Origin: Blastocatellia bacterium | GTDB taxonomy: Bacteria > Acidobacteriota > Blastocatellia > UBA7656 | Direction of reading: 5' to 3' | Assembly: GCA_022615215.1 (NCBI GenBank) | Contig: JAKEHD010000389.1 | Location: 1 to 5,163, forward strand | DNA: 5,163 bases | Part shown: one piece after another, positions 1-5,105 of the stretch | Layout of the letters: every line of letters starts with the position of its first letter | How positions within the stretch are numbered: position 1 is the stretch's first letter | Position numbers and translations under genes: made by a program | The notes under the pieces: model-generated | Seen by the model: the letters and a program-made list of their open reading frames with translations, nothing else | Database searches by the model: none | Told to the model about the DNA's origin: nothing

Positions 1-39
1 CAGATATCTTCTGTGTTATCTGTGGTTGAATACTTGCCC

Positions 40-88
40 TGATGTCTGATGTCTGATGGCTGACGGCTGACGGCTGATGGCTGATAGC
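40..88. repeat. Heptanucleotide tandem array, left copy (7 units)
   Basis: Seven uninterrupted 7-bp units with consensus TGAYGGC (variants TGATGTC, TGATGGC, TGACGGC, TGATAGC). The 7-bp period is not a multiple of three and no ORF uses it, so this is non-coding simple sequence. The same unit returns at 4526-4567 (reverse orientation) and 4579-4620 (same orientation), so units of one family lie on both sides of the three signalling genes. It resembles in kind the heptameric STRR repeats known from filamentous cyanobacteria, though the unit sequence need not be related. The array stops 15 bp before a promoter-like -35 box. Confidence 0.9.
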
Positions 89-103
89 GCATTTTACTAT
101 CGC

Positions 104-132
104 TTGACAAATTTATCCTCGAAAGATAGATT
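104..132 (+). promoter_or_regulatory. Candidate sigma70-type promoter
   Basis: A perfect TTGACA -35 box (104-109) is followed, after a 17-bp spacer, by TAGATT (127-132), which matches TATAAT at four of six positions. Transcription would start near 139 and run rightward. The first credible gene starts at 616, so the transcript would have a leader of nearly 480 nt containing the strong 432-479 hairpin. It may drive the kinase-regulator operon, or a leader RNA or small product I cannot identify. The match is good but based on sequence only. Confidence 0.45.
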
Positions 133-604
133 ACTGCTCACAGAGCAGGTAGGGGGAAGCCAGTTCTGCTGAAATTGCGGATCGATGAAATCCGGCGACG
201 ACAGGGGCAGGCAATCTGAGGCCCTGGTTCCGGCAGCGCCCGCAATCGAGTCGAAGTACCGACGCGGGCGTAGAAGTGAAAAAAATATTGGCGACCTGAA
301 ATTAGTTCCACTCTTCCTGGTTCACGTAGCTCTATTAGAAGTGGTGGAAGCCTTTTCTGAAGTGAAGGCCATCGATGTCTTTGCCGCCGGACAATATCAC
401 TCTCAGCCGGTTCGGGGACCGAAATCAGGAGTCGGTAGCGTGACCGTAAGGGAGCGCTCCCTTACGGTTGCGCTACTGAAAGCCGCTGTTCAAACCGCAG
501 GTTTTTGAGTGATGAGAGACCGCAGTCTTGAATTATTGAAGGGCATAAAGGCGGAGAGAGCCATTGCGCGGGGCATGGTCGGACCATCGGCAGCCGGGGC
601 GCGT
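133..604. other. Gene-poor leader upstream of the kinase gene
   Basis: About 470 bp with no convincing gene. An open frame from 185 to 508 (107 codons) is present, but its product is rich in Arg, Ser and Gly without a recognisable domain, has no clear ribosome binding site, and reads through both arms of the 432-479 palindrome, so I treat it as chance. A small inverted repeat, ATGGT-CGG-ACCAT, sits at 575-587. Apart from that and the palindrome I see no known RNA motif. The stretch may be a long 5' leader or decayed sequence. Confidence 0.5.
432..479. repeat. 48-nt palindromic extragenic repeat (full-length copy)
   Basis: The core 443-468 is a perfect inverted repeat with 13-nt arms (ACCGTAAGGGAGC and its complement). 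Pairing continues outward to 432/479 with only G-U wobbles at 442/469, 441/470 and 434/477, so the RNA could fold into a stem of about 22 bp. The right half (from about 454) reappears as shorter copies at 3867-3895 and 4039-4066, sharing CTCCCTTACGGT and the TACTGAA tail. This behaves like a dispersed REP- or MITE-like palindrome, here in its full two-armed form. There is no T-run after it, so it is not a classic terminator. Confidence 0.85.
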
Positions 605-609
605 GGAGG
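605..609 (+). promoter_or_regulatory. Ribosome binding site of the hybrid kinase
   Basis: GGAGG, a strong Shine-Dalgarno sequence, lies 6 nt before the ATG at 616 and fixes that codon as the start. The receiver domain begins directly after it (residues 3-10), as expected for a correctly placed start. Confidence 0.8.
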
Positions 610-615
610 CGGAAT

Positions 616-2151
616 ATGGCGAAAGTATTGCTGGTAGATGATGAGCCGGACGTATGTTGGACTATGGCGGAGTTTCTAAAGCGTAAGGGGTATACGGCGC
701 TGACAGCGTCAGATTTCGAAAGCGCTCTCGAAATAATCGAGAGTGATGAACTCGATGCGGCGGTCGTCGACATCGTTTTGTCTTGCGAAAGCGGCATAGA
801 CGTTCTCAAACGGCTTCACGGCCGCGAGCCTTATGTCCCCGTCATAATGATGACGGGCGAGCCGGACCCATCTCAGATGCCCGACATCGTGCGCGCGGGC
901 GCTTATGATTTCTTGCCCAAGCCTGTCAAGGGGGATGATCTCCTCAACACCGTTTCCAGGGCGGTCGAGAATAAACGGCTGGTCTTTGAAAAGCGAAGGC
1001 TCGAACGAGAACTGCAACTGCACGCCGAACAACTCGAAGCCCTTGTAGCCGAGCGCACGCGCGAGCTGGCCGAAGCCCATAATTTTTTAAACACGGTGCT
1101 CGATAGCTCTACCGAGTACGCCATAATAGTGATTGATACGACGGGCCGGGTCAGGCTTTTCAATCACGGGGCCGAATTGATGTTCGGGTGCGCGGCGGAC
1201 CAGACTCTGGGCCACCGGGCCAGGGAACTGGTTAGTGATGAAGGGTACGGACCTGATGATGCTCCCTTCCTCATACACGGGCGGCAGGCCGAGACCGCGG
1301 GCCGCTATCAGGGAGAGATGCGATTGTCGAGGGCCGACGGAAGTTCGTTCGTTGCTTCGGTGGCTATGACGCCTATACGCGAAGCGACAGGTTGCTTGCC
1401 CGGCTATCTGGCCATAATCAAGGATTTGACCACCGAACGGGAAAATGAGGAAAGATTGCGCCGGATGCGCGAGCGGCTCGCCCAACAGGAGAAGATCGCC
1501 GATCTCGGACGCATGGCTGCTCAGGTCGCGCACGAGGTCAAGAATCCGCTTTCGGGGCTGCGCCTTTATTCGCTCCATCTGAAAAGCAAGGTGGCCGATA
1601 AGCTCGACGCGAGCGAGATGTCTCTGATAGATAAGATCATCGGCGGCATCGATCACCTCTTTGGTACGGTAGAGCAGGTGCTCGACTTCGCTCGCCCGAT
1701 CTCGCTCGCTCGCCGCCGCCTCTCTCTGAATGCTCTGGTCGATGATGTGGCTCATCTTCTGGGTCCGCAACTCAGGGAGAGCCACGTCGAAGTCGAACAG
1801 GAGATGGCCGAACGGGGCGCTTTCGCAAGCCTTGACGAAGCCTCCATGCGTTCGTCGCTGATAAACCTCCTGCTCAATTCCATAGAGGCGATGCCCGGAG
1901 GCGGCCGACTGCTGATAGCGACCTCGGAGTCGGAAGAAGCGGTTCGCCTCGATATAAGCGACACAGGTTGCGGGATGACAAGCTCTCAGGTCAAAAACGT
2001 ATTCGAGCCGTTTTATACGACCAAGAGCAAGGGTCTCGGACTCGGCATGTCTTACGCACAGAAGGTCATAAAACAGCACGGCGGCACCATAGTCCTGATG
2101 AGCCAGGCAGGCAAAGGGACTCGCGTGTGGATCACTCTGCCCCTGGATTAG
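616..2151 (+). CDS. Hybrid sensor histidine kinase with N-terminal receiver (REC-PAS-HisKA-HATPase_c)
   Basis: A 511-residue soluble kinase. Residues 3-118 form a receiver: acidic pair D8/D9, phospho-acceptor D52, switch T80 and K102 before a cis-proline-type KP. A charged helix (about 120-156) likely forms a coiled coil. A PAS domain follows (about 157-275), then a second helical linker. The HisKA box has H306 in HEVKNPL. The ATPase domain shows the N box (N417, N421), the G1 box DTGCGM (449-454), the F box FEPFYTTK (463-470), the G2 box GLGLGM (473-478) and GKGT (499-502). All catalytic residues are present, so it should be active. There is no signal peptide or membrane segment, so sensing is cytoplasmic, presumably by PAS, with ligand unknown. 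The HisKA/HATPase part is of the NtrB/AtoS-like type that commonly pairs with NtrC regulators, and such a gene follows after 71 bp, probably in one operon. The N-terminal receiver suggests that a second kinase can gate activity (inference). I cannot assign a specific gene name. Confidence 0.95.
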   Translation: MAKVLLVDDEPDVCWTMAEFLKRKGYTALTASDFESALEIIESDELDAAVVDIVLSCESGIDVLKRLHGREPYVPVIMMTGEPDPSQMPDIVRAGAYDFLPKPVKGDDLLNTVSRAVENKRLVFEKRRLERELQLHAEQLEALVAERTRELAEAHNFLNTVLDSSTEYAIIVIDTTGRVRLFNHGAELMFGCAADQTLGHRARELVSDEGYGPDDAPFLIHGRQAETAGRYQGEMRLSRADGSSFVASVAMTPIREATGCLPGYLAIIKDLTTERENEERLRRMRERLAQQEKIADLGRMAAQVAHEVKNPLSGLRLYSLHLKSKVADKLDASEMSLIDKIIGGIDHLFGTVEQVLDFARPISLARRRLSLNALVDDVAHLLGPQLRESHVEVEQEMAERGAFASLDEASMRSSLINLLLNSIEAMPGGGRLLIATSESEEAVRLDISDTGCGMTSSQVKNVFEPFYTTKSKGLGLGMSYAQKVIKQHGGTIVLMSQAGKGTRVWITLPLD

Positions 2152-2170
2152 ATCGACCGTATTGATATCG

Positions 2171-2192
2171 ATGCGGGCAAAAGAATCCGCAT
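2171..2192 (+). other. Small stem-loop between kinase and regulator genes
   Basis: ATGCGG (2171-2176) pairs with CCGCAT (2187-2192), with one extra G-U pair inside and an 8-nt A-rich loop. No T-run follows, so it is not an intrinsic terminator. It lies 18 nt upstream of the regulator's ribosome binding site and could influence mRNA processing or relative translation of the two genes. It may also be chance. Confidence 0.35.
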
Positions 2193-2209
2193 ACAGGTTA
2201 CATAGCTCT

Positions 2210-2213
2210 GGAG
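2210..2213 (+). promoter_or_regulatory. Ribosome binding site deciding between two adjacent starts
   Basis: GGAG lies 9 nt before the ATG at 2223 and 6 nt before a GTG at 2220. Either spacing works. I prefer ATG because it is the stronger codon. The choice changes the protein by one residue and no domain. Confidence 0.6.
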
Positions 2214-2222
2214 TGGGAAGTG

Positions 2223-3605
2223 ATGGAGATTAAGCCTCACAACAGTATACTCGTCGTCGAGGATGAGTGTACCACTGCCGACGCGCTCGATTTGATATTC
2301 GGAGAGCAAGGATACGAGGTCGAGACGGCGAGGACGGTCGTCGAAGCGGCGGAACTTCTGAAGCGTCGCCCGTTCGATCTGGTATTTGTGGACCTGAGAC
2401 TGCCCGATTCGAGCGGCATAGACTTGATAAGCCGGATCAAGGAGGATGCTCCTCAAACCGAAACCATTCTGATGACTGCTTACGGGTCTCTGGACGTGGC
2501 CATAGAAGCGATAAAGAAAGGCGCGTACTATTATATCGAAAAACCGTTCACGCCCGACCAGGCCGTCATGCTGGCCGAACGCGCGCTCGAATTCGCCTCG
2601 ATCAAACTGGAAAACAGAGATCTCAAACGCATGCTCGCCCTGGAGAGCGGGGCTTTCGGCATGATAGGCCGCAGCCCTCAGATGCGCCGGATTTACGAGA
2701 CCATAAGCGTGACCGCACAGTCGGACGCATCCGTCCTGATAGAGGGCGAAAGCGGCACGGGTAAGGAGTTGATAGCGACGGCCTTTCACCTTCAAAGCAA
2801 TCGTGCCGGGCGGCCCTTCATACGCATCAACTGTGCGGCCATACCGCGCGACCTGATTGAGTCGGAGTTTTTCGGCTACAAGAGGGGTGCCTTCACAGGA
2901 GCAGACCGCGACAAACGGGGCCTGATCGAAGCGGCCGATGGAGGCACGCTGCTTCTCGACGAGATAGCCGAGATGCCCGTTCACCTTCAAACCAAACTGC
3001 TCAGAGTCATACAGGAGCGGCGACTCAGACGGCTCGGCGACGAGCAGGAAATAAAGGTCGACTTCAGGTTGATTGCGGCCACAAACCGCGATACGGCAGA
3101 AGCCCTCGAAGAGGGCCTGTTGCGCGAAGACCTCTATTTTCGCATCAGCACCATAAAGATACGTGTGCCGCTCTTGCGCGAGCGCCTGGACGATCTCGTG
3201 CTGCTGGCCGAATACTTTTTGCAGCGCTATGCTGAAAAGTACGATAAAGAGATACACCGCATATCGCAGCAAGCTTTTTCGGCGCTTATGCGCCACGACT
3301 GGCCCGGCAACGTGCGCGAGCTTGAAAGCGTCATCGAGCGGGCGGTCCTCTTCTGTCAAACCGAGCATATAGGGCCTGAAGACCTGCCTGAGCATGTTCA
3401 AGCCGGCGACCCGGCCCATTTCAGGTGCGTCATCCCGCCCTATCTGACACTCGAAGAGATAGAACGCGAAGCCATAGAACAGACGCTCGAACGCACATCG
3501 GGCAACGTTAAAAAGACCGCCGAGATACTCAAAGTCCACCGCCCGACCCTTTACCGCAAGCTGAAAAGATTCGGTATAAAGGACGGCGCAACTGTCATAG
3601 AATGA
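2223..3605 (+). CDS. Sigma54-dependent NtrC-family response regulator (REC-AAA+-Fis HTH)
   Basis: A 460-residue transcription activator, typical length for the NtrC family. The receiver (about 7-122) has the acidic pair E13/D14, phospho-acceptor D57, T85 and K107. The AAA+ domain (about 147-375) carries Walker A GESGTGKE (175-182), the sigma54-contact loop GAFTGA (222-227), Walker B GTLLLDE (241-247), the sensor-I stretch ATNRD (286-290), arginine-finger candidates R301 and R307, and sensor II WPGNVREL (360-367). The C-terminus (about 410-452) is a Fis-type helix-turn-helix with GNVKKTAEILKVHRPTLYRK as its core. Every residue needed for ATP-driven remodelling of sigma54 RNA polymerase is present. 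It should be phosphorylated by the kinase encoded 71 bp upstream and activate -24/-12 promoters. A GTG one codon earlier (2220) is an alternative start. The target genes are unknown, but a sigma54-like promoter lies just downstream at 3772-3787. I give no gene symbol because NtrC, AtoC, ZraR and others cannot be told apart here. Confidence 0.96.
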   Translation: MEIKPHNSILVVEDECTTADALDLIFGEQGYEVETARTVVEAAELLKRRPFDLVFVDLRLPDSSGIDLISRIKEDAPQTETILMTAYGSLDVAIEAIKKGAYYYIEKPFTPDQAVMLAERALEFASIKLENRDLKRMLALESGAFGMIGRSPQMRRIYETISVTAQSDASVLIEGESGTGKELIATAFHLQSNRAGRPFIRINCAAIPRDLIESEFFGYKRGAFTGADRDKRGLIEAADGGTLLLDEIAEMPVHLQTKLLRVIQERRLRRLGDEQEIKVDFRLIAATNRDTAEALEEGLLREDLYFRISTIKIRVPLLRERLDDLVLLAEYFLQRYAEKYDKEIHRISQQAFSALMRHDWPGNVRELESVIERAVLFCQTEHIGPEDLPEHVQAGDPAHFRCVIPPYLTLEEIEREAIEQTLERTSGNVKKTAEILKVHRPTLYRKLKRFGIKDGATVIE

Positions 3606-3901
3606 AACAACAGGCAGGCGGAATTGTTTTGTTTATCGATTCGCGCGCGACCCGAATGCAGCCGGAAAGCTCGTTCACTCTGCGTCCCGAAAAGGCTTAT
3701 TTGTTGGGGTTTCGACCTGAACCATTATTATTTGCAATATCAGCGGCCTGGCCCGGCGCTCAAGAGATTGATTGGCCCGATAATTGCCCTTCACTTTATC
3801 GTAACTTTGTGCGATTGAAAGAGCAGATCCGTTATTATTTCGTCTGGAATAAATCGTTCCGAATGAACCCCTCCCTTACGGTTGGGGTACTGAATTACTG
3901 A
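3602..3901 (+). CDS. Doubtful small ORF overlapping the regulator stop
   Basis: An open frame of 99 codons starts with an ATG that overlaps the regulator's TGA in an ATGA arrangement, the classic layout for translational coupling. Against it: I recognise no domain, and third positions look far less GC-biased than in the neighbouring genes. The last nine or so codons before the stop (SLTVGVLNY) are supplied by the dispersed repeat at 3867-3895, and a sigma54-like promoter lies inside it. The protein would be soluble and mildly basic, with several Trp and Tyr residues. It could be a true small coupled gene whose end was replaced by repeat insertion, a decayed gene, or chance. I lean towards not real. 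Confidence 0.22.
   Translation: MKQQAGGIVLFIDSRATRMQPESSFTLRPEKAYLLGFRPEPLLFAISAAWPGAQEIDWPDNCPSLYRNFVRLKEQIRYYFVWNKSFRMNPSLTVGVLNY
3772..3787 (+). promoter_or_regulatory. Candidate sigma54 (-24/-12) promoter
   Basis: TTGGCCCG-ATAA-TTGC matches the sigma54 consensus YTGGCACG-N4-TTGC at every fixed position but one (A to C within CACG). The invariant GG (3774-3775) and GC (3786-3787) have the correct spacing, and transcription would start near 3799, rightward. The site is 167 bp beyond the stop of a sigma54 activator gene and upstream of the receiver gene at 4148, giving a leader of about 350 nt. The palindrome TCGCGCGCGA, centred about 153 bp upstream of the predicted start, is at a distance usual for an activator site, but its role is a guess. 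Confidence 0.5.
3867..3895 (+). repeat. Dispersed hairpin repeat, short copy A
   Basis: Of the 28 bp at 3868-3895, 27 match the copy at 4039-4066, and the sequence aligns with the right half of the 432-479 palindrome. The central TCCCTTACGGT is conserved. It is flanked by ACCCC (3867-3871) and GGGGT (3884-3888), which can pair. In the 432-479 copy the same positions are GCGC and GCGC, which also pair, so the arms differ but pairing is kept. Confidence 0.8.
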
Positions 3902-3983
3902 TAAAGGCTCCCCCACAGCTTCTAATAGAATTTGCTCGAAGTGAAAGGCAACCGAGAGTTTTAAGCATTGTGTTGCCGATTCG

Positions 3984-4004
3984 TCCGTCGTCCGTGGTCA
4001 GTAG
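3984..4004. repeat. Short heptamer array in the spacer
   Basis: Three 7-bp units, TCCGTCG, TCCGTGG and TCAGTAG, lie one or two changes from TCAGTCG, a rotation of the reverse complement of the TGACGAC unit at 4607-4613. They are therefore probably degenerate members of the heptamer family at 40-88 and 4526-4620. A CGTGGTCAGT decamer here (3993-4002) is repeated exactly at 4025-4034. Confidence 0.55.
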
Positions 4005-4038
4005 TCATAAAGATTTCTTTCTTACGTGGTCAGTTGCT

Positions 4039-4066
4039 CCCCTCCCTTACGGTCGGGGTACTGAAT
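4039..4066 (+). repeat. Dispersed hairpin repeat, short copy B
   Basis: Identical to copy A at 27 of 28 positions (T to C after ACGGT), 171 bp downstream in the same orientation. CCCC (4039-4042) can pair with GGGG (4055-4058). It lies 82 bp before the receiver gene start, so it would be in that gene's leader. Confidence 0.8.
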
Positions 4067-4147
4067 GATCTCGCCTGAAAGCAACAACGGACGAAGGACT
4101 GAAGCGTACTCGCAATAAATGTATTCATTCTGCCGGACAAAAAAGCT

Positions 4148-4519
4148 ATGGAAGAGAAGATACGAGTTCTGGTCATAGACGATGAGCCGACGGTGGCCGA
4201 TGCGCTCAGAGTGATCCTCTCTGACAGAGGCTATGAAGTCGTCGTGGCCCTGAACGGCCGCGACGGATTGAAACAGGTCGATAGTCAAGCGTTCGACTTT
4301 GCCATAACCGATTTGCGATTGCCCGATCTGTCAGGGTTCGACGTGCTTGACCGTATACGCAAAAAAAGATCGGGCACGCCCGTTATAGTCATAACCGCTT
4401 ACTCCACACCCGAAGTGGTCGAGCGGCTTATGAACAACGGGGCGATGGATGTTTTGCCCAAGCCTTTCCTGCCTTCCGATGTCCTGAATCTGATCGATGA
4501 AGCATTGAGCAAAAAATAA
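4148..4519 (+). CDS. Stand-alone response regulator receiver (CheY-like)
   Basis: A 123-residue single receiver domain with no output domain. It has the acidic pair D11/D12, phospho-acceptor D55 in ITDLRLPDLSG, switch T83 in ITAYS, and K105 in PKPF, so it should be phosphorylatable. The block around the acceptor (DLRLPD-SG) matches the receiver of the NtrC-type regulator more closely than that of the kinase, suggesting duplication or a shared kinase. Possible roles are a phosphate sink, a diffusible relay to the kinase-borne receiver, or docking to another protein. Sequence alone does not decide. The start is supported by the domain beginning at residue 5, but the upstream Shine-Dalgarno sequence is weak (CCGGA, about 8 nt before the ATG). 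It is 542 bp from the regulator gene and may have its own promoter, perhaps the sigma54 site at 3772. Confidence 0.92.
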   Translation: MEEKIRVLVIDDEPTVADALRVILSDRGYEVVVALNGRDGLKQVDSQAFDFAITDLRLPDLSGFDVLDRIRKKRSGTPVIVITAYSTPEVVERLMNNGAMDVLPKPFLPSDVLNLIDEALSKK

Positions 4520-4525
4520 TACTCA

Positions 4526-4567
4526 GCCATCAGCTATCAGCCATCAGCTATCAGCTATCAGCTATCA
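4526..4567. repeat. Heptanucleotide array, reverse orientation (6 units)
   Basis: Six perfect 7-bp units alternate GCCATCA and GCTATCA, the reverse complement of TGATGGC/TGATAGC. A partial TCA precedes them. The array begins 7 bp after the receiver stop codon. With the opposite-facing array at 4579-4620 it can form a long imperfect stem across a loop of about 11 nt, which could end or stabilise the transcript, although no T-run follows. Confidence 0.9.
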
Positions 4568-4578
4568 GAAGTATGATC

Positions 4579-4620
4579 TGAAGACTGACGGCTGATGGCT
4601 GATGACTGACGACTGACGGC
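4579..4620. repeat. Heptanucleotide array, forward orientation (5-6 units)
   Basis: Five clear units of the TGAYGRC type (4586-4620), with TGAAGAC before them as a degenerate sixth (4579-4585). The orientation is that of the 40-88 array and opposite to that of the adjacent 4526-4567 array. Confidence 0.85.
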
Positions 4621-4622
4621 AG

Positions 4623-4672
4623 GTGTTTCAATTACAACATAACGCATCGGCGAGTGATCTATATTGAAACAC
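4623..4672. repeat. 10-bp inverted repeat GTGTTTCAAT / ATTGAAACAC
   Basis: GTGTTTCAAT (4623-4632) is the exact reverse complement of ATTGAAACAC (4663-4672), with 30 bp between them. The loop is too long for a terminator. It could be the ends of a tiny relic element, a paired protein-binding site, or chance. No gene is attached. Confidence 0.6.
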
Positions 4673-4911
4673 ACTCTTCATATCCATCCTGCTGAGAGCA
4701 GTCACGTAACCTCAAAGGACCTCTATCTTTAAAGCGATTTGTCGGCTGAGGCACATAAGTTGCCCTGGACACGATCAGCTTCCGGCGCTCGGGGGGTGAG
4801 CGCGACGGAGAAGCGGGTTTCTAGCGCCGGATTCACGGCACTATTCCTAAGCATTATGTTTCCGATGGATCCTCGGCGCGCCATGTACAAGCTGTTCTGA
4901 GATTTCCAGCA
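4673..4911. other. Spacer between inverted repeat and IS element end
   Basis: No gene is seen. The recognisable content is the 4781-4831 inverted repeat, the 19-nt sequence at 4848-4866 that matches 3962-3980 with two differences, and the 20 bases at 4892-4911 that directly flank the transposon end and would specify the omega RNA guide. Confidence 0.5.
4781..4831. repeat. 9-bp inverted repeat with nested hairpin
   Basis: TCCGGCGCT (4781-4789) and AGCGCCGGA (4823-4831) are perfect reverse complements 33 bp apart. A competing small hairpin, GCGCTC-GGGGGGT-GAGCGC, occupies 4785-4803. Two mutually exclusive folds sharing a strand would fit a structured RNA or a small palindromic element, but no known family is recognised. 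Confidence 0.55.
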
Positions 4912-5105
4912 GTGACATCCTCCGTCAGCTAAAGCAGACGGCTTCTGGGTCAGTCGCCCGGTAGGTTCTTGGATCGACGAGTGGCCGCTCCACTCTAACC
5001 AAAGGGCCTGCCCGGCCCTGTGAGAACGATGATGCTATTCTCGATTATTTCTCTACTTCAGCGTTCTAACTTTTACGTGATGGACTTCCCATCACAACGC
5101 GCTAG
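4912..5105 (-). ncRNA. Probable omega RNA (TnpB guide RNA scaffold)
   Basis: TnpB nucleases use a guide RNA made from the 3' end of tnpB and the element's right end. Here the minus strand carries a chain of stems: an outer stem GCGTT/AACGC (5061-5065 with 5096-5100) enclosing a 7-bp hairpin (5077-5083 with 5089-5095), then GAGAA/TTCTC (5022-5026 with 5038-5042), AGGGCC/GGCCCT (5003-5008 with 5014-5019), GAGTGG/CCACTC (4979-4984 with 4990-4995) and the terminal hairpin (4922-4941). The scaffold would end at 4912, and the guide would be read from flanking DNA, TGCTGGAAATCTCAGAACAG (4911 down to 4892). The 5' boundary is approximate. Confidence 0.6.

Larger units (their letters stand above)
3606..4147. 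other. Repeat-rich spacer between regulator and stand-alone receiver
   Basis: 542 bp with no secure gene. In order it holds the doubtful ORF, a 10-bp palindrome TCGCGCGCGA (3641-3650), the sigma54 promoter match (3772-3787), a repeat copy (3867-3895), a 19-nt sequence (3962-3980) that recurs at 4848-4866 with two differences, heptamer units (3984-4004), a second repeat copy (4039-4066), and GGACGAA/GGACTGA units (4089-4102). A 9-bp inverted repeat joins 3980-3988 to 4087-4095. The density of repeats suggests that the downstream receiver gene is transcribed separately from the kinase-regulator pair. Confidence 0.6.

Noticed and set aside
1..30. Near-repeat of ATCTGTG-like words at the left edge
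   Set aside because: Too short and imperfect to call, and the window cuts off the context.
229..243. TGGTTCCGGCAGCGC as a possible sigma54 promoter for the kinase
   Set aside because: GG and GC spacing fits, but most other consensus positions fail. Far weaker than the 3772 site.
323..370. Apparent similarity of 323-370 to 3912-3950 (AGCTCTATTAGAA and GAAGTGAAGGC words)
   Set aside because: The shared words are short and need gaps to align. They could be chance.
185..508. 107-codon plus-strand ORF upstream of the kinase
   Set aside because: No domain, no clear ribosome binding site, and it reads through both arms of a dispersed palindrome.
1087..2079. 330-codon antisense ORF opposite the kinase
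   Set aside because: It is the mirror of the kinase coding frame and has no recognisable domain.
2148..3539. 463-codon antisense ORF opposite the NtrC-type regulator
   Set aside because: The plus strand encodes an unmistakable regulator with all motifs. The antisense frame is a by-product of its codon use and shows no domain.
4022..4288. 88-codon minus-strand ORF at the start of the free receiver gene
   Set aside because: Overlaps the clear receiver coding sequence in antisense and also runs through a repeat copy.
4663..4672. ATTGAAAC, which resembles the 3' end of many CRISPR repeats
   Set aside because: There is only one copy plus its inverted partner, with no direct repeats or spacers. 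It is an inverted repeat, not a CRISPR array.
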